From contig NZ_MAQA01000037.1 in NCBI RefSeq assembly GCF_001692445.1, forward strand, positions 1 through 49,641: DNA of 49,641 nt, written 5' to 3'. The position numbers were made by a program, and so were the translations under genes. Shown here piece by piece: positions 46,017-49,641 of the stretch. Below the pieces are notes generated by a model, which was given only the letters and a program-made list of their open reading frames with translations, did not search any database and was not told the DNA's origin. The stretch comes from Oerskovia enterophila (GTDB taxonomy: Bacteria > Actinomycetota > Actinomycetes > Actinomycetales > Cellulomonadaceae). Positions within the stretch are counted from its first letter, which is position 1. Every line of letters begins with the position of its first letter.

Positions 46017-46807
46017 GCGACGACACGCCCGTGCTCGAGCTGAAGGACGTGCACGTGGTGCACAAGGCCCGCACCGGCAAGCTCTTCCGCCCGGACCGCG
46101 TCCACGCGGTCGCCGGGGTGGACATGGCCGTGCGGCGCGGCGAGACCATCGGGATCGTGGGTGAGTCGGGCTGCGGAAAGTCGACGCTCGCGAAGGTCAT
46201 GGTGGGCCTCCAGGCCCCCACGAGCGGCGACGTGGTGTTCAACGGCCGCAGCGTGCTCAAGCGCAACGCCCGCACCCGCAAGGAGTTCGGGCGCGCGATC
46301 TCGATCGTGTTCCAGGACCCGTCGACGGCCCTCAACGGCCGCATGCTGGTGCGCGACATCCTGCGCGACCCGCTCGACGTGCACGGGATCGGCTCGCCGC
46401 GCGACCGCGAGAAGCGCGTGTCCGAGCTGCTCGATCTCGTGGGTCTTCCCCAGTCGGCCCTCGACGTGCTGCCGAGCCAGGTCTCGGGCGGCCAGCGCCA
46501 GCGCGTGGCGATCGCCCGCGCCCTGGCGCTCGACCCGGACGTGATCGTCGCGGACGAGCCCACGTCGGCGCTCGACGTCTCGGTGCGGGCCCAGGTGCTC
46601 AACCTGCTGACCGACCTCAAGGCGCGCCTGAACCTCGGGCTCGTGTTCATCTCGCACGACATCCAGACCGTCCGGTACGTCTCGGACCGCATCGCGGTCA
46701 TGTACTTCGGGAAGGTCGTCGAGGAGGGCATGGCCGAGGAGGTCTTCGACCACCCGACGAACGACTACACCCGGACCCTGCTCGGCGCCGCGCCGACGCT
46801 GCTCTGA
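46013..46807 (+). CDS. ABC importer ATPase (DppF-like)
   Basis: 264 residues. Walker A GESGCGKST, signature VSGGQRQR, Walker B VIVADEPTSALD and H-loop SHDI. FRPDRVHAVAGVD near the start is typical of DppF/OppF. The ATG overlaps the stop of the fusion gene (ATGA), with AGGAAGG upstream. It pairs with the ATPase half of the fusion to make the two-subunit motor. It lacks the iron-sulfur C-terminal Cys pattern of some DppF proteins. A hairpin follows before nanA. Confidence 0.92.
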
Positions 46808-46827
46808 CGGTCCCCCCTCATCCACCC

Positions 46828-46856
46828 GGTGCCGGGCGGTCGTCCCGCCCGGCACC
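46828..46856 (+). terminator. Hairpin between the ABC genes and nanA
   Basis: Perfect 12-bp stem, GGTGCCGGGCGG (46828-46839) and its complement (46845-46856), with loop TCGTC. It lies in the 73-bp gap before nanA, so it may partly reduce nan expression relative to transport or protect the upstream mRNA. Confidence 0.6.
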
Positions 46857-46880
46857 ACCGCACCATCCTTGGAGTCCGCT

Positions 46881-47810
46881 GTGCCCACCCCGACCACGCC
46901 CACCTTCTCCGGCGTCATCCCTCCCGTCGTCACGCCTCTCACGGCGGACGGCGAGCTCGACCGCGCATCGTTCGAGCGCGTCATCACCAGCCAGCTCGAC
47001 GCGGGCGTGCACGGCCTGTTCGTGCTCGGCTCGTCCGGTGAGGTCGCCTATCTCGACGACGCCCGTCGCACCCAGGTCATGGAGGCCGCCGTCGAGATCA
47101 CGGCCGGCCGCGTCCCCGTCATGGCGGGCGTGATCGACCTGACGACGCACCGCGTCGCGGGCCAGGTCCGGCGCGCGGTCGACGCGGGCGTCGACGCGGT
47201 CGTCGCGACCGCCCCGCTGTACATCCGCACGAACGACGAGGAGATCGAGCGTCACTTCCGCGGCGTGGCCGCGGCGAGCGACCTGCCGTTGTTCGCGTAC
47301 GACGTCCCGGTGTGCGTGCACTCGAAGCTCGACCTGGACATGCTGGTGCGACTGGGCACCGAGGGCGTCATCGCGGGCGTCAAGGACTCGAGCGGCGACG
47401 ACGTCGGCTTCCGCCGCCTGGTCGCGGCGAACCGTGCCGCCGGCAGCCCGCTGCGCCTGTTCACGGGTCACGAGGTCGTGGTCGACGGCATGCTGCTGCT
47501 CGGCGCCGACGGCGTGGTCCCCGGCCTCGGCAACGTCGACCCGGCGGGCTACGTGCGCCTGTGGGACGCGGCGCAGGCCGGCGACTGGACCGCGGCGCGC
47601 GACGAGCAGGACCGGCTCGCGGCCCTCTTCGAGATCGTCTTCCAGCCTCGCGGCTACAGCGGCGGCGCGAGCGGCCTCGGCGCGTTCAAGACCTCGCTCC
47701 AGCTCCTCGGCCTGATCGAGTCCAACGTCATGACGACGCCGGCCCCCGCCCTGGAGGGCGAGGTCGTCGACCAGATCAAGGTGATCCTCGCGGAGGCCGG
47801 GCTGCTGTGA
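46881..47810 (+). CDS. nanA: N-acetylneuraminate lyase (DHDPS/NAL family)
   Basis: 309 residues. Cleaves N-acetylneuraminate to N-acetylmannosamine and pyruvate. The carboxylate-binding motif GSSGE (50-54), Tyr140 in AYDVP and the Schiff-base Lys168 in AGVKDSSGD are all present. The fold alone does not separate it from dihydrodipicolinate synthase; the neighbours nanK and nanE do. The GTG at 46881 has GGAG six bases upstream; a TTG four codons earlier would place this site inside the gene. Its stop overlaps the kinase GTG. Confidence 0.9.
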   Translation: MPTPTTPTFSGVIPPVVTPLTADGELDRASFERVITSQLDAGVHGLFVLGSSGEVAYLDDARRTQVMEAAVEITAGRVPVMAGVIDLTTHRVAGQVRRAVDAGVDAVVATAPLYIRTNDEEIERHFRGVAAASDLPLFAYDVPVCVHSKLDLDMLVRLGTEGVIAGVKDSSGDDVGFRRLVAANRAAGSPLRLFTGHEVVVDGMLLLGADGVVPGLGNVDPAGYVRLWDAAQAGDWTAARDEQDRLAALFEIVFQPRGYSGGASGLGAFKTSLQLLGLIESNVMTTPAPALEGEVVDQIKVILAEAGLL

Positions 47811-48895
47811 CGAGCTCCCCGATCAGCCACCGCACCGCCGTCGGGATCGACCTGGGCGGCACCAAGATCGCCGCCGGGCTCGTGCGCGACGACGGCACGG
47901 TCCTCGCCCGGGCCGGGGTCCCCACCCCTGCCCGGGAGGGGGCGGCCGCGATCCTCGACGCGGTCGCGCGCCTGGTCGAGCTCGTCCTGCCCGACGGCGC
48001 CGACGCGCCCGGGTCATCCGGCTCGCCCGACCTCCTGGTCGGGGTGGGCATCGGCTCGGCCGGGGTGATCGACTCGGGCCGCGGGACAGTGGTCTCGGCG
48101 ACCGACGCCCTCACGGGCTGGGCCGGGACCGACCTCGCGGGCGGGGTCGCGGCGCGGCTCGCGGCCTCCGGCAGCCTCGCGGCACGCCTGCCCGTGCTCG
48201 CCGAGAACGACGTGCACGCCCACGCGCTGGGCGAGCACTGGCTCGGCGCGTGCGCGGGGACGCGCACCGCGCTCGTGGTCGCCGCGGGCACGGGGGTCGG
48301 TGCGACGCTCCTGCTCGACGGCTCGCCCCAGCACGGCGCCCGGCACGTCGCGGGCCACCTGGGGCACCTTCCCGCCGCCGAGGCCGCCGGGCTCGCGTGC
48401 ACGTGCTCACGCACGGGCCACCTCGAGGCCGTCGGGTCAGGTCCCGCGCTGCACGCGCTCTACCTGCGGCTCGGCGGCGACCCTGCGCACACGACGGCAC
48501 GGGCCGTGTGCGAGGTCGCCGACGTCGACACGATCGCGCGGCACGCGGTCGTCGTCGCGGCGACCGCGCTCGGTCGCACGGTCGGCGGCGTCGCGAACAT
48601 GCTCGACCCGGAGGTCGTCGTGGTCAGCGGCGGGCTCGCCGGGGCCGGGGCGCTCTGGTGGGACACCATGAGCGCCGCGCTCGCCTCCGAGCTCATGCCT
48701 CCGCTCGTAGGTCTGCCCGTGGTCCCGGCCGTGCTCGGCGGGGACGCCGCGGTCCTCGGTGCCGCCCGGCTCGCGCTCGCCGCGCACGACCGGACCCCTG
48801 GCGGCGCCACCGCCCTCCCGCACGACCCCGAGGTCGGCCTCGACCTCGTCACCGCTGTCCCGTCCGCCCCCTCGGCCCCCCGGAGGAACTCGTGA
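47807..48895 (+). CDS. nanK: ROK-family kinase, N-acetylmannosamine kinase
   Basis: 362 residues. ATP motif GIDLGGTKIA at the N-terminus, GIGSAG, ENDVHAHALGE (Asp135 as catalytic base), and GTGVGATLLLDG. The zinc motif is GH (His184) ... CTCSRTGHLE with Cys198, Cys200 and His205; a third Cys is replaced by His. There is no DNA-binding domain, so it is a kinase and not a ROK repressor. Position between nanA and nanE identifies ManNAc as the substrate. GTG overlaps the nanA stop (GTGA), and its own stop overlaps nanE. The last ~40 residues are a Pro/Ala-rich tail. Confidence 0.9.
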   Translation: MTSSPISHRTAVGIDLGGTKIAAGLVRDDGTVLARAGVPTPAREGAAAILDAVARLVELVLPDGADAPGSSGSPDLLVGVGIGSAGVIDSGRGTVVSATDALTGWAGTDLAGGVAARLAASGSLAARLPVLAENDVHAHALGEHWLGACAGTRTALVVAAGTGVGATLLLDGSPQHGARHVAGHLGHLPAAEAAGLACTCSRTGHLEAVGSGPALHALYLRLGGDPAHTTARAVCEVADVDTIARHAVVVAATALGRTVGGVANMLDPEVVVVSGGLAGAGALWWDTMSAALASELMPPLVGLPVVPAVLGGDAAVLGAARLALAAHDRTPGGATALPHDPEVGLDLVTAVPSAPSAPRRNS

Positions 48896-49617
48896 CCGAC
48901 CGCTCGTCGACACCGCCCGGCACCCCCGCCCAGGACCCCTTGATCGCCCTGCGCGGCGGGCTGGTCGTCTCGTGCCAGGCCTACCCGGGCGAGGCCATGC
49001 GCGACCCGCGCACCATGACCCAGGTCGCGCTCGCCGCTGTCGAGGGTGGTGCGGCGGGCATCCGCGTCCAGGGCATCGCCGACATCGAGCACGTCACGCG
49101 TGCGTTCGCGGAGCGCAGGATCACGGTGCCCGTCACGGGGCTGTGGAAGGACGGGTCCGACGGCGTCTTCATCACCCCGACCCTGCGCCACGCGGTCGCG
49201 GTCGCCGAGGCCGGCGCGACGATCGTCGCGATCGACGGGACCCGCCGCCCGCGTCCCGACCGCCTGAGCCTCGCGGGCACGGTCGCCGGGCTGCGCGAGC
49301 ACACGTCCGCCCTCGTCATGGCCGACTGCGGGAGCCTCGACGACGCGCTCGCGGCCCTCGACGCCGGGGTCGACGTGGTCGGCACCACGTTGTCGGGGTA
49401 CACGGGCGAACGTCCCCGCACCGACGGGCCCGACCTCGAGCTGCTCGCCGAGCTCGTCGACCGCCTCGACCTGCCCGTGATCGCCGAGGGCCGCGTCCAC
49501 TTGCCCGCCCAGGCCCGGTCCGCTCTCGACGCGGGCGCGTGGGCGGTCGTCGTGGGGACCGCGATCACGCACCCCACGAGCATCACGGGATGGTTCGTCG
49601 ACGCGCTGACGCGCTGA
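48892..49617 (+). CDS. nanE: N-acetylmannosamine-6-phosphate 2-epimerase
   Basis: 241 residues, a full-length NanE barrel: LRGGLVVSCQAYPGEAM, GGAAGIRVQG, TGLWKDGSDGVFITPT, IVAIDGT, VMADCGSLDDAL and VIAEGRVHLPAQA. Converts ManNAc-6-P to GlcNAc-6-P, the last step before the shared nagA/nagB route. GTG at 48892 overlaps the kinase stop (GTGA) and has GGAGG seven bases upstream. No further gene begins before the right edge, 24 bp away, so nagA/nagB or a sialidase might follow outside the window. Confidence 0.95.
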   Translation: MTDRSSTPPGTPAQDPLIALRGGLVVSCQAYPGEAMRDPRTMTQVALAAVEGGAAGIRVQGIADIEHVTRAFAERRITVPVTGLWKDGSDGVFITPTLRHAVAVAEAGATIVAIDGTRRPRPDRLSLAGTVAGLREHTSALVMADCGSLDDALAALDAGVDVVGTTLSGYTGERPRTDGPDLELLAELVDRLDLPVIAEGRVHLPAQARSALDAGAWAVVVGTAITHPTSITGWFVDALTR

Positions 49618-49641
49618 CGCCCCCGCTCCTCCCGCCCGAAC

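Noticed and set aside
46881-47810. Dihydrodipicolinate synthase (dapA)
   Set aside because: The fold fits both, but coupling to nanK and nanE and no lysine-pathway neighbours favour the lyase.
47807-48895. ROK protein as a repressor
   Set aside because: It lacks an N-terminal winged helix and sits between nanA and nanE, so it is a kinase.

Overview
The window is chromosomal DNA from a very high-GC Gram-positive bacterium. GTG starts, GTGA/ATGA stop-start overlaps, a DHDPS/ROK/NanE sialic acid set and the style of the housekeeping proteins (LepA, HemW, ComEC, S20) fit the Actinobacteria, most likely the order Micrococcales (Cellulomonas/Oerskovia-like). The species cannot be fixed from the sequence alone. 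Many genes appear leaderless: a TANNNT -10 box lies 5-7 nt before the start codon and no Shine-Dalgarno is present, as is common in actinobacteria. I saw no rRNA, tRNA, CRISPR array, insertion sequence or prophage.

Left part, 1-24 kb: mainly housekeeping genes, most on the minus strand. In order these are: the start of an unidentified Pro-rich protein; a leftward lepA - hemW - acyltransferase/SGNH set; the conserved three-gene set of circularly permuted ATP-grasp, alpha-E and transglutaminase; an orphan PemK-like protein; rpsT; a competence/replication set (comEA - comEC - holA - GNAT) in which comEA carries a one-base frameshift; a divergent degV / HerA-like ATPase pair; a DUF559 nuclease-like gene bracketed by two almost identical 62-bp palindromic repeats; and leuS. 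The repeat-bracketed DUF559 gene is the most unusual structure in the window.

Middle, 24-35 kb: membrane and metal functions. These are a VKOR-type disulfide enzyme, an AraJ-like MFS exporter, an MntR-type regulator and a leftward metal ABC transporter (lipoprotein, ATPase, permease) whose ligand residues look manganese-type. A perfect 9-4-9 palindrome covers the transporter's promoter and start codon. Next come a YceI protein, a membrane metallophosphoesterase, and a divergent DHA2 drug exporter / TetR pair with two operator-like palindromes two helical turns apart.

Right part, 35-49.6 kb: a divergent sialic acid / mucin-glycan locus. Leftward: a FadR-type GntR regulator, a cytoplasmic SGNH esterase (candidate sialate O-acetylesterase) and a very large secreted GH31 enzyme with NEW3 and NPCBM modules. 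Rightward: a Tat-exported lipoprotein, permease, permease-ATPase fusion and ATPase (family-5 ABC importer), then nanA, nanK and nanE. Together these would import sialic acid, cleave it to ManNAc, phosphorylate it and epimerise it to GlcNAc-6-P, while the esterase and secreted GH31 process decorated glycans. A sialidase and nagA/nagB are not in the window.
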